Assembly (NCBI RefSeq): GCF_003833015.1
Contig: NZ_RJLQ01000008.1
Location: forward strand, 62,001-126,000
Length of the DNA stretch: 64,000 nucleotides
Direction of reading: 5' to 3'
DNA from: Clostridium sp. E02
GTDB taxonomy: Bacteria; Bacillota; Clostridia; Lachnospirales; Lachnospiraceae
The notes under the pieces are model-generated. The model worked only from the letters and a program-made list of their open reading frames with translations. It was not told where the DNA came from and ran no database searches. Shown here one piece after another: positions 41,367-51,150 of the stretch (its first letter is position 1; every line of letters begins with the position of its first letter). A program made the translations under genes and the position numbers.

Positions 41367-43127
41367 CTAAATAAGATATATTTTATACCCCATCGCTTCA
41401 AGAAGCTCTTTATTTTTTGAGGAGGCGAGAATCATTTTTCCCTCTTCCCTTTTCCATTCCTGACTGGTCTCTGTAATATTCAGACTTACGAATAACCTCC
41501 CTTTCCTTCCTTCTCTCACAAAGGTAAACACTTGTTCATCGGTATCTTGCCATAATACTTCATAGGAAGTACTTTCCTCTATATACTCCTTCCTTATCTC
41601 TATCATGTTTTGCACAAATTCACATAACTGCGAATTTTGTTTCCATATCATGGGACTCCTATATTCATTTTCCTTAATTCCGCACATTGCCTGTTCATCC
41701 CCGTAAAATAAGCTAGGAACTCCCGGAAACAGCATAAGCAAAATAAAAGCCAGCTTCCATTTTCTTTGATCCCCCTTACAAATCGATAAAAATCTGGGTA
41801 CATCATGGCTATCCAAAAGATTCAACTGTCCGTTTACAAGATTGGTGGGATATCGAAGCCTCATTTGTTCCAGCTGTTGAGCCGCAATTAAAGCATTTTT
41901 ATGATCACCAATTATATAATCACGGCAAATTCTTCTAAATTCATAATTCATTGTAGAATCAAAAGCATCTCCGCGAAGCCAGCTTTCTGCATTCTCCCAC
42001 ACTTCCCCAATGAGTATTGCTTCTTTATTTTCTCTTTTCACTGACTCTCTGAACTTCCTCCAAAAATTCCGGTCAATTTCATTCGCTACATCTAATCGCC
42101 ATCCATCCAATTTGTACTCACGAATCCAATAAGCGCCTACATTGGCAAAATATTTTTGTACCCCTTCATTTGAAGTATTTAGTTTTGGCATCTTGCGCTC
42201 ATAAGCAAAGCAGGCATAATCCGGTTTTTCCTTTTCTGACTGCGGCCGGCGAAGCGGAAGCTCTAATTTATAAAACCAATCTAGATACTTCGATTCTTCT
42301 CCCTTTTCCATTACATCTTCAAAGGCAAAAAACTCCCAGCTGCAATGGTTAAAAACTCCATCAATAATGATCTTCATTTCTCTTTTGTGAAGTTCTTCCA
42401 CTAAGCTTTTAAATTCCTCATTTGTTCCAAAACAAGGATCAATATGATAATAATCAATTGTATCATACTTGTGGTATTCACCTGCTGCAAATATCGGATT
42501 AAGATAAATACAGTTAAAGCCAAGTGCCTGGATATAATCCAGATTTTCAAAGATTCCTTTCAGCTTTCCCCCTAATCTTGATTTACATACCTTTTCATTT
42601 TCTAAAACCACTTCCTTGGGCTGTTCGGGTGGGTTATATTTCCCACTTGCAAAACTATCAGGAAATATATTATACACAACTGCCTTTTTAAACCATTTCG
42701 GAACATCTAGTATCTCTTCTTTCAATATGTAAGGGTATTGATAATACTCACTTCTTCCTTCCAAAATATCCCCTTCAAAATAAATATCAGCAAGCTCCTT
42801 CGTAAAACGTTCTGAGTAATAGTATATCCACTCTCCTTTATTATGTAATTTAAAATAATAGCAAACACGCGGAAACGGCGTTTCAAAAGTTGCTTCATAA
42901 TAGTCAAAATATTCGTCCTTTGCTTTTATTGCCATCAAAACTTCGTCAAAAACAACGGGCGTAGTAGTACAAGCCCTATCACCATAGTATAAGGTACACG
43001 CTGAGATATTGTCTTTTTGCGTGCGTATTCTTATGGTCAATCTATTTTCAGAATTGGCAAATGCGTAATTTGATAAAGGTATATGCAAGACTGCTTCTCG
43101 ATTTATTTTCATATTGTTTATCCTCAT
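41367..43127 (-). CDS. Cytoplasmic GH13 cyclomaltodextrinase/neopullulanase-type enzyme
   Basis: 586 aa, no signal peptide. An N-terminal CBM34-like beta-domain (about 1-130) precedes the alpha-amylase barrel: VVYNIFPDSFASG, IIIDGVFNH, nucleophile Asp346 (GWRLDVANEID), acid/base Glu375 (LIGEVWENA), and Asp441 (LLDSHDVPR). This architecture is that of GH13_20 maltodextrin-degrading enzymes, which hydrolyse cyclodextrins, pullulan or short maltodextrins. The start ATG overlaps the upstream permease stop (ATGA) with AGGAGGAG seven bases before it. Last gene of the starch operon; acts on imported maltodextrins. Confidence 0.93.
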   Translation of the reverse strand: MRINNMKINREAVLHIPLSNYAFANSENRLTIRIRTQKDNISACTLYYGDRACTTTPVVFDEVLMAIKAKDEYFDYYEATFETPFPRVCYYFKLHNKGEWIYYYSERFTKELADIYFEGDILEGRSEYYQYPYILKEEILDVPKWFKKAVVYNIFPDSFASGKYNPPEQPKEVVLENEKVCKSRLGGKLKGIFENLDYIQALGFNCIYLNPIFAAGEYHKYDTIDYYHIDPCFGTNEEFKSLVEELHKREMKIIIDGVFNHCSWEFFAFEDVMEKGEESKYLDWFYKLELPLRRPQSEKEKPDYACFAYERKMPKLNTSNEGVQKYFANVGAYWIREYKLDGWRLDVANEIDRNFWRKFRESVKRENKEAILIGEVWENAESWLRGDAFDSTMNYEFRRICRDYIIGDHKNALIAAQQLEQMRLRYPTNLVNGQLNLLDSHDVPRFLSICKGDQRKWKLAFILLMLFPGVPSLFYGDEQAMCGIKENEYRSPMIWKQNSQLCEFVQNMIEIRKEYIEESTSYEVLWQDTDEQVFTFVREGRKGRLFVSLNITETSQEWKREEGKMILASSKNKELLEAMGYKIYLI

Positions 43128-43966
43128 CCTTTTACTCCTCCTGCTGTCAGTCCTGATACCATGTATTTTTGTATAGAAAAAAATACAATCAAAATAGGTA
43201 TTGAAACTAATATTGCGGCGGCCGAAAATAACGACCAGCTTCTGCTATAATCATTCGCTTGAAGCTGATAAAGCCCACCTGCAAGGGTATAGTTTTCCTC
43301 ATTCATTATAAATGTAGTTGCAAAAAGATACTCATTCCATACAAAAATCAACACCATAACCGCAGTCACGATAATGGACGGTCTGGCAAGTGGTAAAATA
43401 ATTTTCCAAATAATCTGACCAGAACTCCCTCCATCAATTCTTGCTGATTCTTCAATTTCAATTGGTATGGTATCAAAATATCCTTTCATGTTCCAAATGC
43501 TGAATATGCACATGCTTCCTGCATAAATCAGGATTAATCCGATGTAATTATTTAAAAGATTCATATTTTTAAATAATCGAAAAATAGCAAACATGGATAA
43601 AATCTGCGGGAAGGCATTTAGTATTAATAAAAGCTTTAACATTTCATTCCTTCCCCTAAACCGAAAACGAGAAAATGCATATGACGCTGTCACCGAAGTT
43701 CCCATTGCAAGTATCATTGTTCCCAGACTAAGAACCACAGAATTCTTAAGCCATACTAAAAAAGGCTCTTCAAAGAGAATTGCTCCATAATTTTTCAGGG
43801 TAGGATGCTTCGGTAAAAGGAATCCTGTTCCAAATGCTGTACTTTCATTGCTTATGGAAAGCAGAAAAGCATATAAAATAGGAATCAAGGTAATAAAACA
43901 TAGCACTATAAAAAATATATTTAAAATATTCAAACCGGCTATGCGTTTTATTGTTTTTTTCTTCAT
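43124..43966 (-). CDS. Maltodextrin ABC permease, MalG type
   Basis: 280 aa, six hydrophobic segments. EAA loop IEESARIDGGSSGQIIWKIILPLARPSII, and FIMNEENYTLAGGLYQLQANDYSRSWSLFSAA, a segment conserved in maltose MalG-type proteins. It ends in VSGLTAGGVKG. ATGA overlaps at both ends with neighbouring genes indicate coupled translation. Confidence 0.94.
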   Translation of the reverse strand: MKKKTIKRIAGLNILNIFFIVLCFITLIPILYAFLLSISNESTAFGTGFLLPKHPTLKNYGAILFEEPFLVWLKNSVVLSLGTMILAMGTSVTASYAFSRFRFRGRNEMLKLLLILNAFPQILSMFAIFRLFKNMNLLNNYIGLILIYAGSMCIFSIWNMKGYFDTIPIEIEESARIDGGSSGQIIWKIILPLARPSIIVTAVMVLIFVWNEYLFATTFIMNEENYTLAGGLYQLQANDYSRSWSLFSAAAILVSIPILIVFFSIQKYMVSGLTAGGVKG

Positions 43967-44853
43967 ACATTTTCCTTCCTAATCCCACGATTAATAAATA
44001 GAGAAAATAAAATAATAAATCCAAATATCACAATAGAAACAGCCGATGAAAGCCCATAATTATTCGATACAAACGCTTTTTGGTGAACATATGTAATAAC
44101 GGTTTGCAGGGTTGCTCCTGTAAGAGAACCTTTTTGCATCGTCAATAAATAGATAATATCAAACTGTTTAAAAGTGGTAAAGGTTGTCATAATAATCGAA
44201 GGTGCTAAAATAGGCTTAATAGAAGGGATTGTTATGAATAAGTTTTGTGCCAACCATCCAGCTCCATCTAATCTTGCACTTTCATAATAGCTAATATCCA
44301 CACTCTGTAATGCACCATCCATCATCACAATAAGAAATGGAAGCGCCATCCACAAGTTCAATACCATACAGGAAAGAAAAGCCGGAATGTTTTCTGACAA
44401 AAAATCCACTTTAGATAATCCCAATGCGGAAAGCATTTTATTTAATAAGCCATACTGCGGATTATACATCACGACTCTCCATAATAAAATTGACACGTAT
44501 GCCGGCATCGCCCAAGGAAACATCAGCAATGTCTTGTATAGCCTTGCCATTTTAAGTCCTTTTACATTTAATCCCAATGCAATCAAGTACGCAGCCAGAA
44601 TCTGAATAACCATATTTAATACCGTCCATATGATTGTAGTAAATAATGCTGACATAAATCCTGTATCTAATTTAGTTAATGCACGTCTGTAATTATCGAA
44701 TGCTATGAATTCATAGTCCGTCCAATGGTACAGATTCATATTCGTAAACGAAATATATATGGTATAAATAATCGGAAAGACCACAATCAAACCAATTAAT
44801 AAAATAGAGGGAAAACTATATCCCCATGGAAGAAATTTATTTTTGTTTTTCAT
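43963..44853 (-). CDS. Maltodextrin ABC permease, MalF type
   Basis: 296 aa. Hydrophobic segments begin at SFPSILLIGLIVVFPIIYTIYISFTNMN. Strong maltose-type features: LLMFPWAMPAYVSILLWRVVMYNPQYGLLNKML and EAA loop YESARLDGAGWLAQNLFITIPSIKPI. AGGAGC precedes the ATG. Partner of the MalG-type permease, four-base overlap. Confidence 0.94.
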   Translation of the reverse strand: MKNKNKFLPWGYSFPSILLIGLIVVFPIIYTIYISFTNMNLYHWTDYEFIAFDNYRRALTKLDTGFMSALFTTIIWTVLNMVIQILAAYLIALGLNVKGLKMARLYKTLLMFPWAMPAYVSILLWRVVMYNPQYGLLNKMLSALGLSKVDFLSENIPAFLSCMVLNLWMALPFLIVMMDGALQSVDISYYESARLDGAGWLAQNLFITIPSIKPILAPSIIMTTFTTFKQFDIIYLLTMQKGSLTGATLQTVITYVHQKAFVSNNYGLSSAVSIVIFGFIILFSLFINRGIRKENV

Positions 44854-44872
44854 AAACTGACTGCTCCTAACT

Positions 44873-46114
44873 TTACTGCATATCCGCTATTGCAGTTTCT
44901 GCTTCCTTTTGATATTCTGCAGCAGCAGTGCTTAAATCTTTGCCTGATTTGTTTACTGCTGCAAGAAGTGATTCTGTTGGCCCCCACATTACACTCATTT
45001 GTGGAATATTCGGCATTGGCTCTGCAGTATCAGCAGTCCTCCTCATTGCAGCTATCATTTCATCATTTGCTACAGCTGTATTACTGTAAGATTTTTGATT
45101 CGCCGGCGCACATCCTGAATTTTCTGCCAGATCAATTCCAAGCTGCGGATTTGCAATTACTTCCAGCACCTTTGCTACTGCATCTTTTTTGCTTTTTGCT
45201 GCATGCTTCATAACACCGATTCCCTGCACGCCTGAATATGGTACCAGTGTATTTCCGTTTGGAAGCATAAAATCAGATAAGGATTTTATTCCATAATTGA
45301 TTTTAGCAGCTTTCACTCCTGATATTAGCCATGGTCCTCCAATAATTGCTGCAGCTTTTCCTTCATTAAAAAGGGCATTTACCGTATTGTAGTCCCCGTC
45401 TGCTTCTAATTCTGCAAACTTCTTATTATATTCAATTGCCTCCTTGGTTTTTTCGTCACTTAACCCTGCCTTAGCCTGCTCATTTATAATAAATCCCCCA
45501 AATCCATTAATAAAGGGAGCTACATTATATGCAGTTGAATGTTGGTTCACTAAAGCATAGGTTCCTGCAGTGGTATCTGTATGGCTTTTCATATAGGAAT
45601 AAAGTTCTTCTGTGGTAGAAGGCACTTCTCCCTCCCACAAATCCTTATTATAAATAAAAATCAGTGTTTCAAAATAGACAGGCATAAGATACTGGGAATC
45701 TTTATAATTCCCTGCTTTCCGTGTCATGGGAAGCATATCCGTATAAACGGTTTCGTCAATAACATCGGTGATTGGTGCCAAAGCTCCCATTTCAACAAAC
45801 ATTCCAAGTGAGTCATGAGCATACATATACATATCCGGACCGTTTGCCTCATCACTTCCATATAGTTTAATCTGATCTGTCAAGCCACTTTTTTGCTCAA
45901 ATTTAACGGTGATCCCATCATCACTTAAAGCCTCATTCATACGATTTTCCATCATCTGTATGATTGCCTTATCTCCATCATGCCAAATACGGATTGTCGT
46001 TAATGATTCCGTATTTTCCCGCTTTGTTACAGAACTTTCCGTATTCTTACTGCATCCTGCAAAACACATGGCAGCCATTGCAACACACAAAATCAGTGCC
46101 ATCTTCTTTTTCAT
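44873..46114 (-). CDS. Maltodextrin-binding lipoprotein, MalE type
   Basis: 413 aa. Signal MKKKMALILCVAMAAMCFAGC with lipobox FAGC and lipidated Cys21. MalE-like core: TTIRIWHDGDKAIIQMMENR, GPDMYMYAHDSLGMFVEMGALAPI, YLMPVYFETLIFIYNKDLW, AAAIIGGPWLISGVKAAKINYGI. GGAGG precedes the ATG. Lies 46 bases after the secreted amylase gene, which would supply its ligand. Confidence 0.94.
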   Translation of the reverse strand: MKKKMALILCVAMAAMCFAGCSKNTESSVTKRENTESLTTIRIWHDGDKAIIQMMENRMNEALSDDGITVKFEQKSGLTDQIKLYGSDEANGPDMYMYAHDSLGMFVEMGALAPITDVIDETVYTDMLPMTRKAGNYKDSQYLMPVYFETLIFIYNKDLWEGEVPSTTEELYSYMKSHTDTTAGTYALVNQHSTAYNVAPFINGFGGFIINEQAKAGLSDEKTKEAIEYNKKFAELEADGDYNTVNALFNEGKAAAIIGGPWLISGVKAAKINYGIKSLSDFMLPNGNTLVPYSGVQGIGVMKHAAKSKKDAVAKVLEVIANPQLGIDLAENSGCAPANQKSYSNTAVANDEMIAAMRRTADTAEPMPNIPQMSVMWGPTESLLAAVNKSGKDLSTAAAEYQKEAETAIADMQ

Positions 46115-46160
46115 ATCCCATATCCTCCATTCAAAATAATGAGACTATTTTATGAATCTT

Positions 46161-48140
46161 TTACCAATCAATACTTACGTTTCCTGAATCTGATAATGGT
46201 ACCGTATAGCTATGGTTTTCACCGCTTTGCCATATGACATTACCAGCCGCATTCTTCTTGACCGCCTTAAATTCTATTTTCTGTCCTGCCGGAAGATATA
46301 CGGTCAAATTCCACTCAGGATAATTAGGGCAGACTGCCGGCCCTGCCGCTTTACTTGGATTCCAGTTTCCAAGTTCCCCGCAGTTTCCTAGAATATAAAT
46401 ACTTTGTCCCCAGTCAGTAGACGCATTGCGAATATGAATGGTCACTGGAATTGTCTTATCTGCTTCTTCATCAACCGCATATATTTTAGAAGTGTCTCCG
46501 TTTAGTGTTATTGTAACTTTCTTATCTTGCGATACTGTTATTTTATCATTCGGATTCATTACATTTACTAAAGTAGTTCCTGCCGTAATCGTGCTTTCGG
46601 CACGTAACGACATTGTTTCGGTATCTGTTCCTTTGGAATTATGAAACGCACAAATTAGTTCTTGCCCCTCATTTTCTTTGCTGTCCATTCTTCTTGAAAA
46701 AACATAGGTATGCATTGAGGTCCACATTTCACGCTGTGTTCCAAAACTTAGTGCTTCAAATTTTCCACGAAGTTCATTCAAAGTCCGAATAAGCTGATAT
46801 GTATCAGTCGATGTATTAAAATAGTCTTTTAATACATTGCCGTTATTATCCTTAGTCACCATCGACCAACGATTCCAAGTATCTGCAATTCCATTGATTC
46901 CCTGACCATTCGCATTTCCTCTGTTTTGCTCCGTCCCCTGGAATACGACCGGAGTCCCTCTTGATGCAAAAATAAAAGTCAATGCATTCTGTAGTTTATC
47001 AACATCTCCCCCTGCTTCTGTTAGAAAACGATTCCGATCGTGATTGTCAATAAAGGTAACCATATCATTCAGATGAGTTCCGTAAAGATGATCTTGAGCT
47101 AAAATGGATTGAATTGATATTTCTGATGTATTGTTAAAATTCTTTCCATATGCAAAATCATTTACAATTGCCTGAAACAGTGGAAAATCAAGCATTCCTG
47201 TTTCAGCGTTATCTCCAACCCAATTCTTTATAAAGTCCACATGCATATCAAAATTTTCGCCAAACGTTGCAACCCCCAGGTATTCCTGTAATTCATGAAT
47301 ATCGGAAGGTTTCATGCATTTTGCTGCGTCAACTCTGGCAGCGTCTGCCCCTGTATAGGTAATCCAGTTTTTAATTGAATCAAACATTGCACGCTTGGCA
47401 TCCTTATTATCAAAGTCAATATCATCCAAACCACCCAAATCATGATCTTCAAGCATCTGTATACTTGAAGACGTATGAGGATGCTCTTTGTCAAAATTGA
47501 TATCTCCTTTATTGTGATACCATGAGACATTATTAAACGGCGCCGCCGGCTGCAATTGTGTGCCCTCTTTTAATCCTGTGCCATTGGTATAATGAGCATT
47601 GCCTCCTATTCCCTGAAGGTAATCTCCTACATGATTGGGAACAATATCAAAAATAACCTTAATTCCATTATCGTGGCAAACCTCTACTAATTCCTTTAGC
47701 TTATCCTTGCTGTCTTGTGGATCTTTCGAGCCAAAATAGCGGTTAGCACGATTCGGATCAAATACATTATATCCGTGATAGGCAGTTGGCCACTGCTTGC
47801 CAGTGGAATCAGGTATTCCAAAAAGCTGGGGATCTGAGACTGGTGAAATCCAAATTGCCGTATATCCCATATCCTTAATGTAAGAAATCTTATCTATGAT
47901 TCCTTGCCAGTCCCCGCCATGCATATAACGAAAATCTTCTTGTGAATTCTCTGCATAGCGAAAAGCATCGCCTGTTGCATTATTCGTTTTATCCCCATCA
48001 TAAAAACGGTCAACCATAATTTGATAAATTGACTCTCCCTGAAGACTTTCAGATGCATTCACCTTCATTAAAGGGAAAAACGATACTATCATAAACAAAC
48101 AAAGTACAAAGCTTATCCTACATTTTAATAATTTTTTCAC
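46161..48140 (-). CDS. Secreted GH13 alpha-amylase with C-terminal CBM20
   Basis: 659 aa. Start codon is GTG with GAGGGG seven bases upstream. Signal peptide to about Ala29. Amylase barrel with nucleophile Asp271 (GADAARVDAAKC), acid/base Glu295 (TFGENFDMH) and Asp368 (TFIDNHDRNR). The sequence is of the cyclodextrin-glucanotransferase/maltogenic-amylase type (YQIMVDRFYDGD, AYHGYNVFDPNRANRYFG) but lacks room for the extra Ig-like domain of CGTases. Residues about 565-659 form a starch-binding CBM20 (VTIHIRNASTDWGQSIYILGN, ELGNWNP, WNLTVYLPAGQKIEFKAVKK). It starts starch breakdown outside the cell; first gene of the operon. Confidence 0.94.
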   Translation of the reverse strand: MKKLLKCRISFVLCLFMIVSFFPLMKVNASESLQGESIYQIMVDRFYDGDKTNNATGDAFRYAENSQEDFRYMHGGDWQGIIDKISYIKDMGYTAIWISPVSDPQLFGIPDSTGKQWPTAYHGYNVFDPNRANRYFGSKDPQDSKDKLKELVEVCHDNGIKVIFDIVPNHVGDYLQGIGGNAHYTNGTGLKEGTQLQPAAPFNNVSWYHNKGDINFDKEHPHTSSSIQMLEDHDLGGLDDIDFDNKDAKRAMFDSIKNWITYTGADAARVDAAKCMKPSDIHELQEYLGVATFGENFDMHVDFIKNWVGDNAETGMLDFPLFQAIVNDFAYGKNFNNTSEISIQSILAQDHLYGTHLNDMVTFIDNHDRNRFLTEAGGDVDKLQNALTFIFASRGTPVVFQGTEQNRGNANGQGINGIADTWNRWSMVTKDNNGNVLKDYFNTSTDTYQLIRTLNELRGKFEALSFGTQREMWTSMHTYVFSRRMDSKENEGQELICAFHNSKGTDTETMSLRAESTITAGTTLVNVMNPNDKITVSQDKKVTITLNGDTSKIYAVDEEADKTIPVTIHIRNASTDWGQSIYILGNCGELGNWNPSKAAGPAVCPNYPEWNLTVYLPAGQKIEFKAVKKNAAGNVIWQSGENHSYTVPLSDSGNVSIDW

Positions 48141-48215
48141 TATCTTGCCCCTCTCTTTTCTACAAATGCTATTTCAATTTACTATTTTCATAAAACACCG
48201 GTATTTATAAGTAAA

Positions 48216-48243
48216 TTATAACAATACATACCCAAATAGCAAA
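48216..48243 (-). promoter_or_regulatory. Promoter of the starch operon
   Basis: Minus strand TTGCTA (48238-48243), 16-base spacer, extended -10 TGTTATAAT (TATAAT at 48216-48221). About 75 bases from the GTG start. Confidence 0.6.
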
Positions 48244-48262
48244 GTTTTTTTATACATATTGC

Positions 48263-48291
48263 TTGATTTTTTTAAGTAAACGTTATACTAT
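48263..48291 (+). promoter_or_regulatory. Promoter of the second lacI gene
   Basis: TTGATT (48263-48268), 17-base spacer, TACTAT (48286-48291). The spacer contains AAGTAAACGTTATA with the AACGTT core usual for LacI-family sites. A related AAGTAAATTATAAC lies over the -10 of the divergent starch promoter. Confidence 0.55.
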
Positions 48292-48322
48292 ACTAATACG
48301 ATTCAAAAGAAAGGGGATTGCT

Positions 48323-49375
48323 ATGGCTGTAACAATAAAAGATGTTGCCAGAGAAGCCGGTGTTTCCACGGCTACGGTTTCTAAAATACTAAACAACAAA
48401 CCTTACATTTCAGAATGTACCACTCAGCATGTAAAAGAGGTAATGAAACGTCTCAATTATCATCCAAATGCACAAGCCAGTAATTTCAAATATAAGCGTT
48501 CTGGTAACATTATCTTTCTTGCTGTTACTGAATTACATACTGCATTTTATAATCCTCACATGTTTGAAATACTATGCGGTGCACAAAATGTAATTCGGAA
48601 TAAAAACTATAATTTGCCCTTCATGGGTGTTTCTGATACTCAAGATGCTTATGAAGCAGTGAAGAAAATTGTAGGATGTAATACTGCTGATGGTATTTTG
48701 GTACATGGCTCTGCCACCTCTAGACTATTGGTTGATTTCTTAGTAAAAAACAATTTTCCGCACATTATTATCGGAAGACCTCCATTTGCCAGTTCCTCTT
48801 GCTGGATTGATACCAACAACCGAGTATCCGGACAAATGGCAATGGAATATCTAGAGGAATGTGGCTATTTACAAATCGCATTTATAGGTGGCCCTAAAAG
48901 TGATGAAATTTCAAGGCACCGCCTTCAAGGCTTTTTATCCTATATGAATATAAATCGTCTCACGATACAAGATGAATATATAAAATACGGCACCTATACA
49001 AAAGAAAGCGGATTTTTAATGATGGAGGAACTGTTATGTCAACCCACTCTTCCCGATGCCGTTATCTGTGAAAACAATCAGATTGCAATGGGAGCCGTTC
49101 GTGCCGCAGAAAAACACCAATTAATAATACCAAAGGATATGGGACTTATTACTTTTGACGATTATCCTCTTTCGCAGCTCATAGATCCTCCTCTGACTGT
49201 TATTGACATAGATGTTCATGAAATGGGAAAACAGGCAGCATCCATATTATTGCAGAAAATCAAAAATCCGGCTCTTCAAGTTCAATCATTTGTAACCCTT
49301 CCCAATCTTATTATCCGTTCATCAACGCAATATCAAAATAAAGTGTCAAAATCTTTGCACCAAAAAAGGAACTGA
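48323..49375 (+). CDS. LacI-family regulator of the starch/maltodextrin operon
   Basis: 350 aa. Helix-turn-helix AVTIKDVAREAGVSTATVSKILNNKPYIS at the N-terminus and hinge segment NYHPNAQASNFK, then the sugar-sensing core (TADGILVHGSATSRLLVDFLV, CWIDTNNRVSGQMAMEYLEECGYLQIAFIGGP, IIPKDMGLITFDDYPLSQLIDPPLT). Start ATG 48323 has AAGGGG seven bases upstream; an ORF from 48263 runs through the promoter. Divergent from the amylase operon, so it most likely represses that operon and itself, with a maltodextrin as inducer. Confidence 0.92.
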   Translation: MAVTIKDVAREAGVSTATVSKILNNKPYISECTTQHVKEVMKRLNYHPNAQASNFKYKRSGNIIFLAVTELHTAFYNPHMFEILCGAQNVIRNKNYNLPFMGVSDTQDAYEAVKKIVGCNTADGILVHGSATSRLLVDFLVKNNFPHIIIGRPPFASSSCWIDTNNRVSGQMAMEYLEECGYLQIAFIGGPKSDEISRHRLQGFLSYMNINRLTIQDEYIKYGTYTKESGFLMMEELLCQPTLPDAVICENNQIAMGAVRAAEKHQLIIPKDMGLITFDDYPLSQLIDPPLTVIDIDVHEMGKQAASILLQKIKNPALQVQSFVTLPNLIIRSSTQYQNKVSKSLHQKRN

Positions 49376-49407
49376 TATTCTAAACTTAGTCAGAATATCA
49401 AATTCCT
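49367..49407. terminator. Bidirectional terminator between lacI and the GH13_18 gene
   Basis: TGATATTCT and AGAATATCA form a 9-bp stem, extended by AGGAA / TTCCT. T-runs are present on both sides. It separates convergent genes ending at 49375 and 49441. Confidence 0.8.
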
Positions 49408-49440
49408 TTATCGTTTTATATTGCCAAATTTGATCAACTT

Positions 49441-51150
49441 CTAGATCGATAATTCAAATATACAATTCCCTTCTTTGTCTTCCCCTGCCATCTGTAATGA
49501 AACCGTATCTAAATCTGCTTTTAGATACGCAGTATAACCATCTTTTTTCCAGATAAATTCTAACTTCTGTTTATCGCTTTTTACTTCCATATGAGAATCA
49601 AAGGAAAAGGCAGGAAATGTAGTTCTAAAATTTAACATAGCAATTTGTTTTTGTACTACATCTGTTTTCATTTTCTCTTGTATCTGTTCTTTTGTCAGGT
49701 TGGTACGATTAATTTCTTTATGTCCGCCTGCTCCAGCTTTTTTCATTCCTTCTATATCATTTATACCTGCAAAAAGATCAAGATACCATACCTGCGGCTT
49801 CCCTGGCATAAACAGCTGCAATGCACGAGCCAACAACATCTTTTTATCGTCTTCCCCCAATGCACTGTAGTAAGTTGCATTTACCTGATAATACACATTC
49901 TTCTGCCCATGGAGATTTTTTATATAACCATTCCGGTCAACAATGGTTTTCATTAAAACATCAATTCGTTCCTCAGGAATCATTCCTTTTAGGTCTAAGA
50001 GCGGTATTCCATCATGACATCCAAGCATATTGACAACGCGTATCTCCTTTTCCTGTAATTCCAATGCCCAGGAAGCCAACAGTTCTCCATTTTTACTCTC
50101 GAGTGCATCAATGATTAATCCTGGGAGGAAGAAATCATAAGTCATGTACCCTTTTTGAGCTAAATGTTCATAAGTTTTCGCTTCATAGCTTGCATGAATT
50201 TCAGGAAGAAGTGTCAAATTATATTGATCCGCCAAGCCTTTTACTTTTTCTAATACCTCCCAGGTTCCTGGCTCATTTAAGAAATTTTTCTCTCCTGCTT
50301 CTTTCGGTGCATATGCAAATGCATCCAATCGAACTATTTTGGCTCCATATCCAGCCAAAGTTTTTAATGTTTCATCATAAAATTCCCATACCAATGGAGA
50401 CTTGATATTTAAATCCATTTGACCAAGATATTTTCTGTTCGATTCTAATAATTCAATGACTTCTTTTTTGTATTTTTCATAAATACCAAATGGTATCTCA
50501 AAGAGTTTTTCCCCGTCTTCTATGGATGCATTTACAATCTTTGCCAATGTGTCAGCTGATGTATATTGAATGTTCGTTACCCTCATGATGTCTTGTGCAT
50601 CCACGTTTGGATATTGAATCTCTTGATAAAATGTATTCCAATAAGGTACATTTGTGCCGTCTGGCATACGTACCATTAGAATAGGCAATCCCGATTTACG
50701 AAAAAACATATTCTTAATTAGCTCTGGATACGGTTGTATGTACCCCTCCTCCGTCATCTTGCCATGACCTTCCCAAAATTTATTCCAGTTAATAAAAAAA
50801 TCTTTATATTTGGAGTTTTCTCCATGTCTCAAAATATCTTGAAACTGTTTTGATAAGACAGAAGCATGATTTAGAATAAAATCTAACTTTAAATCAATAT
50901 TTAATTCTTCTAATGCTTTTAATTCATCGTTTTTTACAAATAATTCATTTAAACTATAATCAATTACCGAAAATCCACGATCCAAATCTGTATTAAAAAT
51001 ACTTGGAAGAATATAGAAAGATGAAAAAGCATTCTTAAGCTCAGGCTGCTTTAAAAACCAGACAATATCTTCTAATGTTCCACCTATGCTGTCTGGATAA
51101 GCATTTAACATCGGTCCATTATTTGCTATTACATCCATCTCTCTATTCAT
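49441..51150 (-). CDS. GH13_18-like sucrose-phosphorylase-family protein
   Basis: 569 aa. Phosphorylases of this subfamily make alpha-glucose 1-phosphate from sucrose and related glucosides. Visible: MLNAYPDSIGGTLEDIVWFL near the start, nucleophile Asp276 (AKIVRLDAFAYA), acid/base Glu317 (LLPEIHASYE), His379-Asp380 (MLGCHDGIP) and DLFAGINDIEGMKKAGAGGHKEINRTN, which replaces the ND...GRDINRH loop of sucrose phosphorylases. It is about 70-80 residues longer than those enzymes, mostly from an insertion near 185-245. The acceptor-side changes mean the true substrate may not be sucrose. It overlaps the upstream kinase gene by eight bases with AAGGAG upstream. Last gene of the operon. Confidence 0.85.
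   Translation of the reverse strand: MNREMDVIANNGPMLNAYPDSIGGTLEDIVWFLKQPELKNAFSSFYILPSIFNTDLDRGFSVIDYSLNELFVKNDELKALEELNIDLKLDFILNHASVLSKQFQDILRHGENSKYKDFFINWNKFWEGHGKMTEEGYIQPYPELIKNMFFRKSGLPILMVRMPDGTNVPYWNTFYQEIQYPNVDAQDIMRVTNIQYTSADTLAKIVNASIEDGEKLFEIPFGIYEKYKKEVIELLESNRKYLGQMDLNIKSPLVWEFYDETLKTLAGYGAKIVRLDAFAYAPKEAGEKNFLNEPGTWEVLEKVKGLADQYNLTLLPEIHASYEAKTYEHLAQKGYMTYDFFLPGLIIDALESKNGELLASWALELQEKEIRVVNMLGCHDGIPLLDLKGMIPEERIDVLMKTIVDRNGYIKNLHGQKNVYYQVNATYYSALGEDDKKMLLARALQLFMPGKPQVWYLDLFAGINDIEGMKKAGAGGHKEINRTNLTKEQIQEKMKTDVVQKQIAMLNFRTTFPAFSFDSHMEVKSDKQKLEFIWKKDGYTAYLKADLDTVSLQMAGEDKEGNCIFELSI

Noticed and set aside
46161-48140. Cyclodextrin glucanotransferase
   Set aside because: The barrel is of that type, but the protein is short by about one Ig-like domain between domain C and the CBM20, so amylase is the safer call; transglycosylation cannot be excluded.
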